From NCBI RefSeq assembly GCF_034190915.1, contig NW_026947547.1, positions 62,001 to 126,000 of the forward strand: DNA of 64,000 nt. The letters are read 5' to 3'. Made by a program: the position numbers and the translations under genes. The notes under the pieces are model-generated. The model was not told the origin of the DNA. It ran no database searches and worked only from the letters and a program-made list of their open reading frames with translations. Position 1 is the stretch's first letter. Every line of letters begins with the position of its first letter. This DNA comes from Cavia porcellus. Taxonomy: Eukaryota; Chordata; Mammalia; Rodentia; Caviidae. Positions 36,428 through 48,100 of the stretch are shown one piece after another.

Positions 36428-37353
36428 ATACTATTAGGGGTAGGGTTAGGTTAAATGTTAGAGGTACTGTTAGGTTTGGGTTTGGGTTATGGTTATGGTT
36501 AGGGTGAGGGTTAGGGTTAGGCTTTGGCTTCGAGTATGGGTCAGGGTTAGGGTTAGGGTTAGTGTTGTGTTATGGTTAGAGTTTAGGTTTAGGGTTAGGG
36601 TTTAGGGTTGGGTTAGGGTTAGGCTTAGGTTTATGGTTATGTTTAATTTTGGTTAAGGTTCATTAGGGAAAGGGTTAGGTTTAGGGTTACGGTTAGGTTT
36701 AGATTAGGGTTCAGGTTAGGCTTAGGGTTAGGGTTAGGGTTGGGATTAGAGTTAAGGTTGGTTTGGGTTAAGGTTAGGGTTAGGTTTATTGTCAGCATTA
36801 GGTTTAGGTGTTAGGGTTAGGGTTAGTGTTTGGGTTAGGGTTAGCTATAGGGTTGGGTTCGGTTTCGGGTTAGAGTTAGGTTTAGGGTTGGGTTAGGGTT
36901 AGGGTTAGGGTTAGCGTTAAGGTTAGGTTTAGCGTTTGGGTTAGGGTTAGATTAGGGTTAGGCTTAGAGTTAGGGTTAGGGTCATGTTTAGTGTTCGGTT
37001 AGGTGTTGGCTTAGAGTTAGTGTTAGGGTTAGGGTTAGATTAAGGTTAGGGTTAGATTGGGGGTTAGGCTTGAGTGGGTGTAAGGGTTAGGGTTAGGGTT
37101 AGGGCTAGGGTTAGGGTTTGAGGGTTAGGGTTAGTGTTGGAGGGTTAGGGTAAAATTTAGGGTTAGGGCTTGTGTTAGGTGTAGCGTTGGTTTAGGTTTA
37201 GCGTTAGGTTAGGTTTAGGTTTATGGTTAGGGCTAGGGTTAGGATTAGTGTTGGGTTAGAGTTAGGGTTAGGGTTAGGTTTATGGTTAGGATTAGGGTTA
37301 GGGGTTATGCTTATGGATAGGGTTAAGGTTAGTTTTGGATTAGTGTTAGGGTT

Positions 37354-37363
37354 CCCCTTGGGG
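37354..37363. other. CCCCTTGGGG, A-type S landmark (copy 6)
   Basis: In unit 6, 6,866 bp after copy 5. Confidence 0.85.
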
Positions 37364-38439
37364 TTAGCGTTAGGGTGAGGGTGAGGGTTAGGTTAGGGTT
37401 AGAATTGGTTTAGAGTTAGGGTGTGGATTAGGGTTAGGGTTAGGGTGAGGATCAGGGTCAGAGTCAGGGTTAGGGCTAGTGTTAGAGTTAGGGTTAGGGT
37501 TAGGTTTAGGGTTAGGTTTGTGTTAGAGTTAGGGATAGGGTTAGTGTTAGGGTTGGGTTAGGGTTACGGTTAGGGTTAGGGTTAGTGTTATTGGGTTATG
37601 GTTAGGGTTATGGTTAGGTTTATGTTTGGGTTTGGGTTAGGGTTAGGGTTAGGGTTATGTTTTGGGAAAGGGTTGGGTTAGGGTTAGTATTAGGGTTCGG
37701 GTTGGGTTAGTGTTAGGGTTGGGTTAGGGTTAGGGTTAGGGTTAGGGTTAGTGTTATTGGGTCATGGTTAGGCTTATAGTTAGGTTTATGGTTGGGTTTG
37801 GGTTAGGGTTAGGGTTAGGGTTAGGGTTATGTTTTGGTTTAGGGTTGGGTTAGGGTTAGTATTAGGTTTCGGGTTCGGTTACTGTTAGGGTTATGGCTAT
37901 GGTTAGGGTTACGTTTGGGTTAGGTTTTGGGTTAGGTTATGGTTAGGGTTAGGGTTAAGGTTAGGGGTAGGGTTAGAGTTAGTGTTAGGGTTAGGGTTTC
38001 ATTAGTGTTAGTGTTATGGTTCGGGTTCTGGTTAGGCTTGGGGTTGGGGTTAGGGTTGTGGTTGTTCTTGGCGATAGGTTTACGGCAAGGTTTAGGGATA
38101 GGGTTAGGGTTAGGGTACAGTTTAGATTTGGTTAGGGTTGGTTAGGGTTAGTGTTAGGCTTAGGTTTATGGGTAGGGTAGGGTTAGTGTTAGGTTTAGGG
38201 TTAGGGTGGGGTTAGGGTTAGTGTTAGGGTTATAGTTAGGGTTAGGTTTAGGGTTAGATTTAGGTTTAGGGTTAGGGTTGGGTTTCAGGTTAGGGTTAGG
38301 CTTTTGGTTAGATTTAAGTTTAGGGTTAATTTAGTGTTTGTTTCGGTTGGTTAGGGTTATGGTTAGGCTTAGGCTTAGGCTTAGGTTTAGAGTTAGGGTT
38401 ACATTTAGAGTTAGGTTTAGTGTCAGGGTTGTGTTACGG

Positions 38440-38481
38440 TTAGGGTTAGGGTTAGGGTTAGGGTTAGGGTTAGGGTTAGGG
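38440..38481 (+). repeat. Perfect TTAGGG run, 7 units, at the U-W join
   Basis: Seven exact hexamers after GTGTTACGG in the A half of unit 6, the same count as in unit 5. Confidence 0.86.
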
Positions 38482-39976
38482 TTGGGTTAGTGTTATGGTT
38501 AGGGATAGGTTTAGGGTTGGGTTAGGGTAGGGTTTGCTGTTGTGTTTCGGTTTGGGGTTGGCGTTGGGGTTTGGGTTAGGGTAAGTGCTAGGGTTAGGGT
38601 TAGGGTTAGGGTTAGGTTTGGTTAGGGTAGGTTAGGCTTAGTGTTACGGTTAGTGTTAGCATTAGGCTTAGGGTTAGGGTAAGGCTTAGGGTTAGGGTTA
38701 CGGTTTGGGTTATTGTTAGGGTTAGGGTGGGGTTAGGGTAAGTGTTAGGGTTAGGGTTAGGGTTCGAGTTAGGTTAGGATTAGGGTTTAGTTTTAGGGTT
38801 AGGGTTAGGGTTGGGTTAGGGTTATTTTAGGGTCAGTGTTAGCGTTAGGCTTAGAGCTAGGGTTAGGATTAGAGATAGGATTAGGTTTAGTGTTAGTGTT
38901 AGGGTTAGGGTTGGGTTAGGTTTTCTTGTTTGGGTTAGGGTTAGGGTTAGGCTTTGGGTTAGGGTCAGGGTTAGGGTTAGGGTTAGCGTTGGGTTAGGGT
39001 AAGGGTCAGGGTTAGGGTTAGTGTTAGGTTTAGGGTTAGTGGTTAGGGTTAGGGTTAGGGTTAGTGTTGGGTTAGGGTTAGCCTTAGGGTTAGGGTTAGG
39101 TTTAGTGATGGTTAGGGCTGCTTAGGGGTAGGCTTAAGGTTAGGGTTACAGTTACATTTAGGATTCAGGTTAGGGTTAGGTTTAGGTTGAGGTTTAGGTT
39201 TAGGTTTAGGGTTAGAGTTTGGGTTAGGGCAGGAATAGAGTTAAGGTTGGGTTGTTTTAGGGATACGGTTAAATTTATGGTTAGCATTAGGTTTAGGTGT
39301 TAGGGTTAGTGTTAGGGTTTGGGTTAGGGTTAGGTATAGGGTTGGGTTAGGGTTAGGTTTAGGGTTAGGCTTAGGCTTCGGCTTACGTTTAGAGTTAGGG
39401 TTACATTTAGAGTTAGGTTTAGTGTCAGGGTTGTGTTACGGTTAGGGTTAGGGTTAGGATTAGGGTTAGGGTTAGGTTTAGGCCTATGGTAGGGTAAGGG
39501 TAGTGTTAGGGTTAGGGTACTCTTATCGTTAGGGTTATGGTTATGGTTAGGGTTAGGGTTCGTGTTGGGTTAGGTTTAGGGTTAGGGTTAGGGTTGGGTT
39601 AGGGTTGCTGTTGGGGTTGTGGTTCAGGTTGGGGTTGGGGTTGGGTTTGGGGTTAAGGTTAGGGTTAGGTTTAGGGTTAGGTTTAGGGTAGGGTTACGGT
39701 TAGGGATAGGGTTAGGTTTGGGTTAGTGTTAGGGTTAGGGATAGGTTTAGGGTTGGGTTAGGGTAGGGTTTGTGGTTGTGTTTCGGTTTGGGGTTGGCGT
39801 TGGGTTTTGGGTTAGGGTAAGTGCTAGGGTTAGGTTAGGGTTAGGGTTAGATTTGGTTAGGGTTGGTTAGGCTTAGTTTCAGGGTTAGTGTTAGCATTAG
39901 GATTAGGGTTAGTGTATGGCTTAGGGTTAGGTTTACGGTTTGGGTTAGTGTTAGGGTTAGGGTTGGTTTAGGGTAA

Positions 39977-40567
39977 GTGTTAGGGTTAGGGTTAGGGTTC
40001 GAGTTAGGGTTAGGATTAGGGGTTAGGGTTAGGTTTGGGTTAGGGTTAGGGTTAGGGTCAGGTTTAGTGTTAAGCTTAGAGCTAGGGTTAGGACTAGAGA
40101 TAGGATTAGGTTTAGTGTTAGTGTTAGGGTTAGGGTTGGGTTTGGATTTATTGTTTTGGTTAGGGTTAGCGTTAGGCTTTGGGTTAGGGTCAGGGTTAGG
40201 GTTAGGGTTAGCGTTGGGTTATGGTGAGGGTCAGGTTAGGGTTAGTGTTAGGGTTAGGGTTGGTTTAGGGTAAGTGTTAGGGTTAGGGTTAGGGTTCGAG
40301 TTAGGGTTAGGATTAGGGTTTAGGGTTAGGTTTGGGTTAGGGTTAGGGTTAGGGTCAGGTTTAGTGTTAAGCTTAGAGCTAGGGTTAGGACTAGAGATAG
40401 GATTAGGTTTAGTGTTAGTGTTAGGGTTAGGGTTGGGTTTGGATTTATTGTTTTGGTTAGGGTTAGCGTTAGGCTTTGGGTTAGGGTCAGGGTTAGGGTT
40501 AGGGTTAGCGTTGGGTTATGGTGAGGGTCAGGTTAGGGTTAGTGTTAGGGTTATTGTTAGGGGTTAG
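39977..40567 (+). repeat. 297-bp tandem duplication inside unit 6
   Basis: The segment starting GTGTTAGGG at 39977 is repeated from 40274, 297 bp later, with the same ordered variants (GTTCGAGTT, TTAGGACTAGAGAT, GATTTATTGTTTTGG, TTATGGTGAGGG). Units 3, 4 and 5 each have one copy (19326, 26222, 33112). Both copies in unit 6 share a change just before GATTTATTG (TTTG in place of the TTAC of the other units), so the duplication arose after that change. The length is not a multiple of six because the segment contains 5-mers and 7-mers. Confidence 0.9.
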
Positions 40568-43500
40568 GGTTAGGGTTAGAGTTAGGGTTGGGTTAAGGTT
40601 AGCCTTAGGGTTACGGTTAGGTTTAGTGATGGTTAGGGTTGGTTAGGGTAGGCTTAAGGTTAGGGTTACGGTTATATTTAGGTTTAGGTTAGGGTTAGGG
40701 TTAGGTTGAGGGTTAGGTTTAGATTTAGGTTTAGGGTTAGAGTTTGGGTTAGGGTAGGAATAGAGTTAAGGTTGTGTTGGCTTAGGGATAGGGTTAAGTT
40801 TATTTTTATGAATAGGTTAGGTGTTAGGGTTAGTGTTAGGGTTTGGGTTAGGGTTAGGTATAGGGTTGGGTTAGGTTTAGGCTTAGTGTTAGGCTTAGCA
40901 TAAGGGTTAGGTTTAGGTTTAGGGTTAGAGTTAGGGTGAGGGTTTAGGGTTGGGGTTAGGGTTAGGGTTTGTGTTAGGGTTAGGGTTAGGTGTTAGCTTT
41001 AGAGTTAGGGTTAGGTTTGGGTTAGGGTTAGGCTTAGGTTTAGGGTTAGGTTTAGTGTTGGTTAGGGTTCGTTAGGGATAGGGTTAGGGTTAGGGTTACG
41101 GTTAGGTTTAGATTAGGGTTCGGGTTAGGCTTAGGTTTAGGGTTATGGTTGGGATTACCGTTACGGTTGGTTTGGTTTAGGGTTAGGGTTAGGTTAATGG
41201 TCATCATTAGGTTGATGGGTTAGGGTTAGGGTTAGTGTTTGGGTTACGGTTAGGTATAGAGTTGGGTTCGGTTTCGAGTTAGGGTTAGGTTTACGGTTTT
41301 GTTAGGTTTAGAATTAAGGTTGGGTTAGGGTTAGGGTTAGGGTTAGCGTTAAGGTTAGGGTTAACGTTTGGGTTAGGGTTAGATTAGGGTTAGGCTTAGA
41401 GTTAGGGTTAGGTTTACGTTTAGTGTTGGATTAGGTGTAAGTTTAGATTTAGTGTTACGGTTATGTTTAGGGTTAGTTTAAGGTTAGGGTTAGAGTTGAG
41501 GTTAGGCTTTGAGTGGGGGTAAGGGTTAGGGTAAAGGTTGGGGCTAGGGTTAGGGTTTAACTTAGGGTTTGAGGGTTAGGGTTAGTGTTGGAGGTTTAGG
41601 GTAAAATTTAGGGTTAGGGCTCAGGTTAGGTGTAGTGTTCGGTTTAGTGTTAGGGTTAGGTTAGGTTTAGGTTTAGGGTTAGGCCTAGGGTTAGGATTAG
41701 TGTTGGGTTAGAGTTAGGGTTAGGGTTAGCCTTGGGGTTACTGTTAGTGTGAGGGTGAGGGTTAGGTTAGGGTTAGAATTGGGTTAGAGTTAGGGTGAGA
41801 ATTAGGGTTAGGGTTAGGGTGAGAATCAGGTTAAGGTTCAGGGTTAGGGTTAGCATTAGAGTTAGGGTTAGGTTTAGGTTTAGGGTTAGGGTTGTGTTAG
41901 TGTTAGGTTTAGAGTTAGGATTAGGTTTAGTGTTCGGGCTAGGATTAATATTATTGGGTTAAGGTTATGGTTAGGGTTAGGGTTAAGTTTGGCTTAGGGT
42001 TAGGTTTAGGGTTCGGGTTGTGTTAGTGTTACGGATAGGGTTAGGGTTAGGGTTAGGTTAGGGTTGCTGTTGGGTTGTGGTTCAGGTTGGGGTTGGGGTT
42101 GGGTTTGGGTTTAAAGTTAGGGTTAGGTTTAGGGTTAGGTTTAGGGTAGGGTTACGTTTATGGTTAGGGTTAGGTTTGGGTTAGTGTTAGGGTAGGGATA
42201 GGTTTAGGGTTGGGTTAGGGTAGGGTTTGTGGTTGTGTTTCGGTTTGGGGTTGGCGTTGGGGTTTGGGTTAGGGTAAGTGCTAGGGTTAGGGTTAGGGTT
42301 AGGGTTAGGTTTGGTTAGGGTAGGTTAGGCTTAGTGTTACGGTTAGTGTTAGCATTAGGCTTAGGATTAGGGTAAGTCTTAGGGTTAGGGTTACGGTTTG
42401 GGTTATTGTTAGGGTTAGGGTGGGGTTAGGGTAAGTGTTAGGGTTAGGGTTAGGGTTCGAGTTAGGGTTAGGATTAGGGGTTAGTGTTAGGGTTAGGGTT
42501 AGGGTTAGGGTTGGGTTAGGGTTATGTTAGGGTCAGGGTTAGCGTTAGGCTTAGAGCTAGGGTTAGGATTAGAGATAGGATTAGGTTTAGTGTTAGTGTT
42601 AGGGTTAGGGTTGGGTTAGGTTTTCTTGTTTGTGTTAGGGTTAGGGTTAGGCTTTGGGTTAGGTTCAGGGTTAGGGTTAGGGTTAGCGTTGGGTTAGGGT
42701 AAGGGTCAGGGTTAGGGTTAGTGTTAGGTTTAGGGTTAGTGGTTAGGGTTAGGGTTAGGGTTAGTGTTGGGTTAGGGTTAGCCTTAGGGTTAGGGTTAGG
42801 TTTAGTGATGGTTAGGGCTGGTTAGGGGTAGGCTTAAGGTTAGGGTTACAGTTACATTTAGGATTTAGGTTAGGGTTAGGTTTAGGTTGAGGTTTACGTT
42901 TAGGTTTAGGGTTAGATTTTGGGTTAGGGCAGGAATAGAGTTAAGGTTGGGTTGTTTTAGGGATAGGGTTAAATTTATGGTTAGCATTAGGTTTAGGTGT
43001 TAGGATTAGTGTTAGGGTTTGGGTTAGGGTTAGGTATAGGGTTGGGTCAGGTTTAGGTTTAGGGTTAGGCTTAGGCTTCGGCTTACGTTTAGAGTTAGGG
43101 TTACATTTAGAGTTAGGTTTAGTGTCAGGGTTGTGTTACGGTTAGGGTTAGGGTTAGGGTTAGGTTTAGGCCTATGGTAGGGTAAGGGTAGCGTTAGGGT
43201 TAGGGTACTCTTATCGTTAGGGTTATGGTTACGGTTAGGGTTAGGGTTCGTGTTTGGTTACGTTTAGGGTAAGGGTTAGGGTTGGGTTAGGGTTGCTGTT
43301 GGGGTTGTGGTTCAGGTTAGGGTTGGGGTTGGGTTTGGGTTTAAGGATAGGGTTAGGTTTAGGGTTAGGTTTAGGATAGGGTTAGGGTTACGGATAGGGT
43401 TAGGTTTGGGTTAGTGTTAGGGTTAAGGATAGGTTTAGGGTTGTGTTAGGGTAGGGTTTGCGGTTGTGTTTCGGTTTGGGGTTGGCGTTGGGGTTTGGGT

Positions 43501-45054
43501 TAGGGTAAGTGCTAGGGTTAGGGTTAGGGTTTGGTTTGGTTAGGATTGCTTATTCTTAGTGTTAAGTTTAGGGTTAGCATTAAGCTTAGGGTTAGGGTAA
43601 GACTTAGGGATAGGGTTACGGTTTGGGTTAGTTTTAGGGTTAGGGTGGGTTTAGGGCAAGTGTTAGGTTTAGGGTTAGGGTTCGAGTTAGGGTTAGGATT
43701 AGGTTTTAGGGTTAGGTTTAGGGTTCGAGTTAGGGTTGGGTTAGGGTTATGTTAGGGTCAGGGTTAGCCTTAGGCTTAGAGCTAGGGTTAGGATTAGAGA
43801 TAGGATTAGGTTTAGTGTTAGTTTTAGGGTTAGGGTTGGGATAGGTTTTATTGTTTGGGTTAGGGTTAGGGTTAGGCTTTGGGTTAGGGTCCGGGCTAGG
43901 GTTAGGGTTAGCGTTGGGTAAGGGTTAGGGTCAGGGTTAGGGTTACTTTTAGGGTTAGGTTTAGGGGTTAGGGTTAGGGTTAGGGTTAGGGTTGGGTTAG
44001 GGTTAGCCTTAGGGTTAGGGTTAGGTTTAGTGATGGTTAGGGTTGGTTAGGGGTAGGCTTAAAGTTAGGGTTATGGTTACATTTAGGTTTAGGTTAGGGT
44101 TAGGGTTAGGTTGAGGTTTAGGTTTAGATTTAGGTTTAGGGTTAGAGTTTGGATTAGGGCAGGAATAGAGTTAAGGATGGGTTGGGTTAGGGATAGGGTT
44201 AAGTTTATGGTTAGCATTAGGTTTAGGTGTTAGGGTTAGTGTTAGGGTTTGGGTTAGGGTTAGGTATAGGGTTGGGTTAGATTTAGGGGTAGGGTTAGGG
44301 TTAGGTTTAGGCCTATGGTAGAGTAAGGGTAGCGTTAGGGTTAGGGTACTCTTATCGTTAGGGTTATGATTATGGTTAGGGTTAGGGTTCGTGTTGGGTT
44401 AGGTTTAGGGTTAGGGTTAGGGTTGGGTTAGGGTTTCTGTTGGGGTAGTGGTTCAGGTTAGGGTTGGGGTTGGATTTGGGTTTAAGGTTAGGGTTAGTTT
44501 AAGGGTTAGGTTTAGGGTAGGGTTAGAGTTAGGGATACGGTTAGGTTTGGGTTAGTGTTAGGGTTAGGGATAGGTTTAGGGTTGGGTTATTGTAGGGTTT
44601 GCGGTTGTGTTTCGGTTTGGGGTTGGCGTTGGGATTTGGGTTAGGGTAAGTGCTAGGGTTAGGGTTAGGGTTAGGGTTAGGTTTGGTTAGGGTTGGTTAG
44701 GCTTAGTGTTAGGGTTAGGGTTAGCATTAGGCTTACGGTTAGGGTTAGGCTTAGGGTTAGGGTAACGGTTTGGGTTAGTGTTAGGTTTAGGGTTGGGTTA
44801 GGGTAAGTGTTAGGGTTAGGGTTAGGGTTCGAGTTAGGGTTAGGATTAGGGGTTAGGGTTAGGGTTAGGTTTAGGGTTAGGTTTGGGTTAGGGTTAGGGT
44901 TAGGGTCAGGCTTAGGGTTTGGCTTAGAGCTAGGATTAGGATTAGAGATAAGATTAGGTTTAGTGTTAGTGTTAGGGTTAGGGTTGGGTTAGGTTTTATT
45001 GTTTGGGTTAGGGTTAGGTTTAGGCTTTGTGTTAGGGTCAGGGTTAGGGTTAGG

Positions 45055-45155
45055 GTTAGCGTTGGGTTAGGGTTAGGGTCAGGGTTAGGGTTAGTGTTAC
45101 GTTTAGGGTTAGGGTTAGCGTTGGGTTTGGGTTAGGGTCAGGGTTAGGGTTAGTG

Positions 45156-45175
<20 letters not shown>
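45055..45175 (+). repeat. 60-bp tandem duplication
   Basis: GCGTTGGG occurs at 45059 and again at 45119, each followed by a GGGTCAGGG and then TTAGTGTTA in the same arrangement. This is ten hexamers of slippage within the scrambled zone. The second copy has an extra GGTTTGGG change, so it is not fresh. Confidence 0.6.
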
Positions 45176-45196
<21 letters not shown>

Positions 45197-48100
45197 GGTT
45201 GGGTTAGGGTTAACCTTAGTGTTAGGGTTAAGTTTAGTGTCGGTTAGAGTTGGTTAGGGTTAGGGTTAGCATTAGGCTTAGGATTAGGGTAAGGCTTAGG
45301 GTTAGGGTTACGGTTTGGGTTAGTGTTAGGGTTAGGGTTGGTTTAGCGTAAGTGTTAGAGTTAGGGTTAGGGTTCGAGTTAGGGTTAGGATTAGGGGTTA
45401 GGTTTACGGTTAGGGTTAGGGTTAGTGTCAGGGTTAGATTTACATTTAGGGTTAGGGTTGGGTTTCAGTTTAGGGTTAGGGTTATGGTCAGGGTTAGCAT
45501 TAGGGTTAGATCTAGGGTTAGGATTAGAGATAGGATTAGGTTTAGTGTTAGTGTTAGTGTTAGGGTTGGGTTAGGTTTTATTGTTTGGGTTTGGGTTAGG
45601 GTTAGATTAGGGTTAGAATTAGAGTTAGTGTTAGGGTTACGTTTAGTGTTCGGATTGGTGTTGGCATAGAGTTAGTGTTAGGTTTAGGGTTAGTTTAAGG
45701 TTAGGGTTAGAGTTGGGGTTAGGCTTGAGTGGGTGTAAGGGTTAGGGTTAGTGTTAGGGCTAGGGTTAGGGTTTGAGGGTTAGGGTTAGTGTTGGAGGGT
45801 TAGGGTAAAATTTAGGGTTAGGGCTCAGGTTAGGTGTGGCGTTGGTTTAGGGTTAGGGTTAGGTTAGGTTTAGGTTTAGGGTTCGGGCTAGGGTTAGGAT
45901 TAGTTTTGGGTTAGAGTTAGGGTAAGGGTTAGGTTTACGGTTACGATTAGTGTTAGGGGTTATGCTTATGGATAGGGTTAAGGTTAGTTTTTTATTAGGG
46001 TTAGGGTTAGCCTTGGGATTAGCGTTAGGTTGAGGGTGAGGGTTAGGTTAGGGTTATGATTGGTTTAGAGTTAGGGTGAGGATTAGGGTTAGGGTTAGGG
46101 TGAGGATCAGGTTTAGAGTCAGGGTTAGGGCTAGTGTTAGAGTTAGGGTTAGGGTTAGGTTTAGGGTTAGGGTTGTGTTAGTGTTAGGGATAGGGTTAGT
46201 GTTAGGATTGGGTTAGCGTTAGGGTTTGCTGTTGTGTTTCGGTTTGGGGTTGGCGTTGGGGTTTGGGTTAGTGTAAGAGATAGGATTAGGTTTAGGGTTA
46301 GGGCTGGTTTGGTTAGGGTTGGTTAGGCTTAGTGTTTGGGTTAGGGTTAGCATTAGGCTTAGGGTTAGTGTAAGGCTTAGGGTTAGGGTTACGGTTTGGG
46401 TTAGTGAAAGGGTTAGTGTTGAGTAAGGTAAGTGTTAGAGTTAGGGTTAGGGTTCGAGTTAGGGTTAGGATTAGGGGTTAGGGTTAGGGTTAGGGTTAGG
46501 GTTTGGGTTGGGTTAGGGTTAGGGTTAGGGTCAGGGTTAGCGTTAGGCTTCGAGCTAGGGTTAGGATTAGAGATAGGATTAGGCTTAGTGTTAGTGTTAG
46601 GGTTAGGGTTGGGTTAGGTTTTATTGTTTGGGTTAGGGTTAGGGTTAGTCTTTGGGTTAGGGTCAGGGTTAGGGTTAGGGTTAGCGTTGGGTTAGGGTTA
46701 GGGTCTGGGTTAGGGTTAGTGTTAGGGTTAGGGTTTGGTTTAGAGTTGGGTTAGGGTTAGGGTCAGGGTTAGGGTTAGGGGTTAGGGTTAAGGTTAGGGT
46801 TAGGGTTGGGTTAGGGTTAACCTTAGGGTTAGGGATAGGTTTAGTGATGGTTAGGGTTGGTGAGGGTTAGGGTTAGCATTAGGCTTAGGGTTAGGGTAAG
46901 CCTTAGTGTTAGTGTTACGATTTGGGTTAGTGTTAGGGTTGTTTTAGGGTAAGTGTTAGAGTTAGGGTAGGGTTTGAGTTAGGGTTAGGATTAGGGGTTA
47001 GGGTTAAGGTTAGGGTTAGGGTTAGGGTTGGGTTAGGGTTAGAGTTAGGGTCAGGTTTAGATTTGCCTTTATGGTTAGGGTTGGTTTTCAGGTTAGGTTT
47101 AGGGTTAGGGTTAGGGTTAGGGTTAGCGTTGGGTTAGGGTTAGGGTCAGGGTTAGGGTTAGTGTTAGGGTTAGGGTTACGAGTTTGGGTTAGAGTTAGGG
47201 TTAGGGTTGGGTTAGGGTCAGCTTTATGGTTAGGGTTAGGTTTAGTGATGGTTAGGGTTTGTTAGAGGTAGGCTTAAGGTTACGGTTACGGTTACATTTA
47301 GGTTTAGGTTAGGGTTAGGTTTAGGTTGAGGTTTAGGTTTAGGTTTAGGTTTAGGGTTAGAGTTTGGGTTAGGGCAGGAATAGAGTTAAGGTTGGGTTGG
47401 GTTAGGGATAGGGTAAAGTGTATGGTTAGCATTAGGTTTAGGTGTTAGGGTTAGTGTTAGGGTTTGGGTTAGGGTTAGGTATAGGGTTGGGTTAGGTTTA
47501 GGGTTAGGGTTAGGCTTAGCATAATGGTTAGGTTTAGGGTTAGATTTAGGGTTAGGGTTAGGGTTAGGGTTAGGGTTGGGTTAGGGTTAGGGTTAGGGTC
47601 AGGGTTAGCGTTACGCTTAGAGCTAGGGTTAGGATTAGAGTTAGAATTAGATTTAGTGTTAGTGTTAGGGTTAGGGTTGGGTTCAGTTTTATTGTTTCGG
47701 TTAGGGTTAGGGTTAGGCTTTGGGTTAGGGTTAGGGTTAGGGTTAAGGTTAGCTTTGGGTTAGGGTTAGGGTAAGGGTTAGGGTTAGTTTTAGGGTTAGG
47801 TTTAGGGTTAGCGTTGGGTTAGGGTTAGGGTCAGGGTTAGGGTTCGAGTTTGGGTTAGGATTAGGGGATAGGGTTAGGGTTGGGTTAGGGTTAGGGTTAG
47901 GCTTAGGTTTAGTGATGGTTATGGTTGGTTAGGGTTAGGGTTAGCATTAGGCTTAGGGTTAGGTTTAGATTTAGGGTTACATTTAGAGTTAGGTTTTAGT
48001 GGCAGGGTTGTTTTACGGTTAGGGTTAGTGTTAGGGTTAGTTTTAGGCCTATGGTAGAGTAAGGGTAGCGTTAGCGTTAAGGTACTCTTATCGGTAGTGT

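Larger units (their letters stand above)
36427..42040 (+). repeat. HOR unit 6, truncated (about 5.6 kb)
   Basis: Follows the 6.9-kb order through P, Q, R, CCCC (37354), T, U, W, X, Y, V (39517), W, X, Y, Q-B, R, S-B and N (41945), then breaks off about 90 bases after N and joins sequence that normally follows V. It therefore lacks the last T-U-V segment of the B half. It contains a 297-bp tandem duplication near 39977-40570 and a deletion of roughly 36 bp near 36895 relative to unit 5. Diagnostic alleles are A at 37247 and TC at 38066-38067. The right boundary is approximate. Confidence 0.8.
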
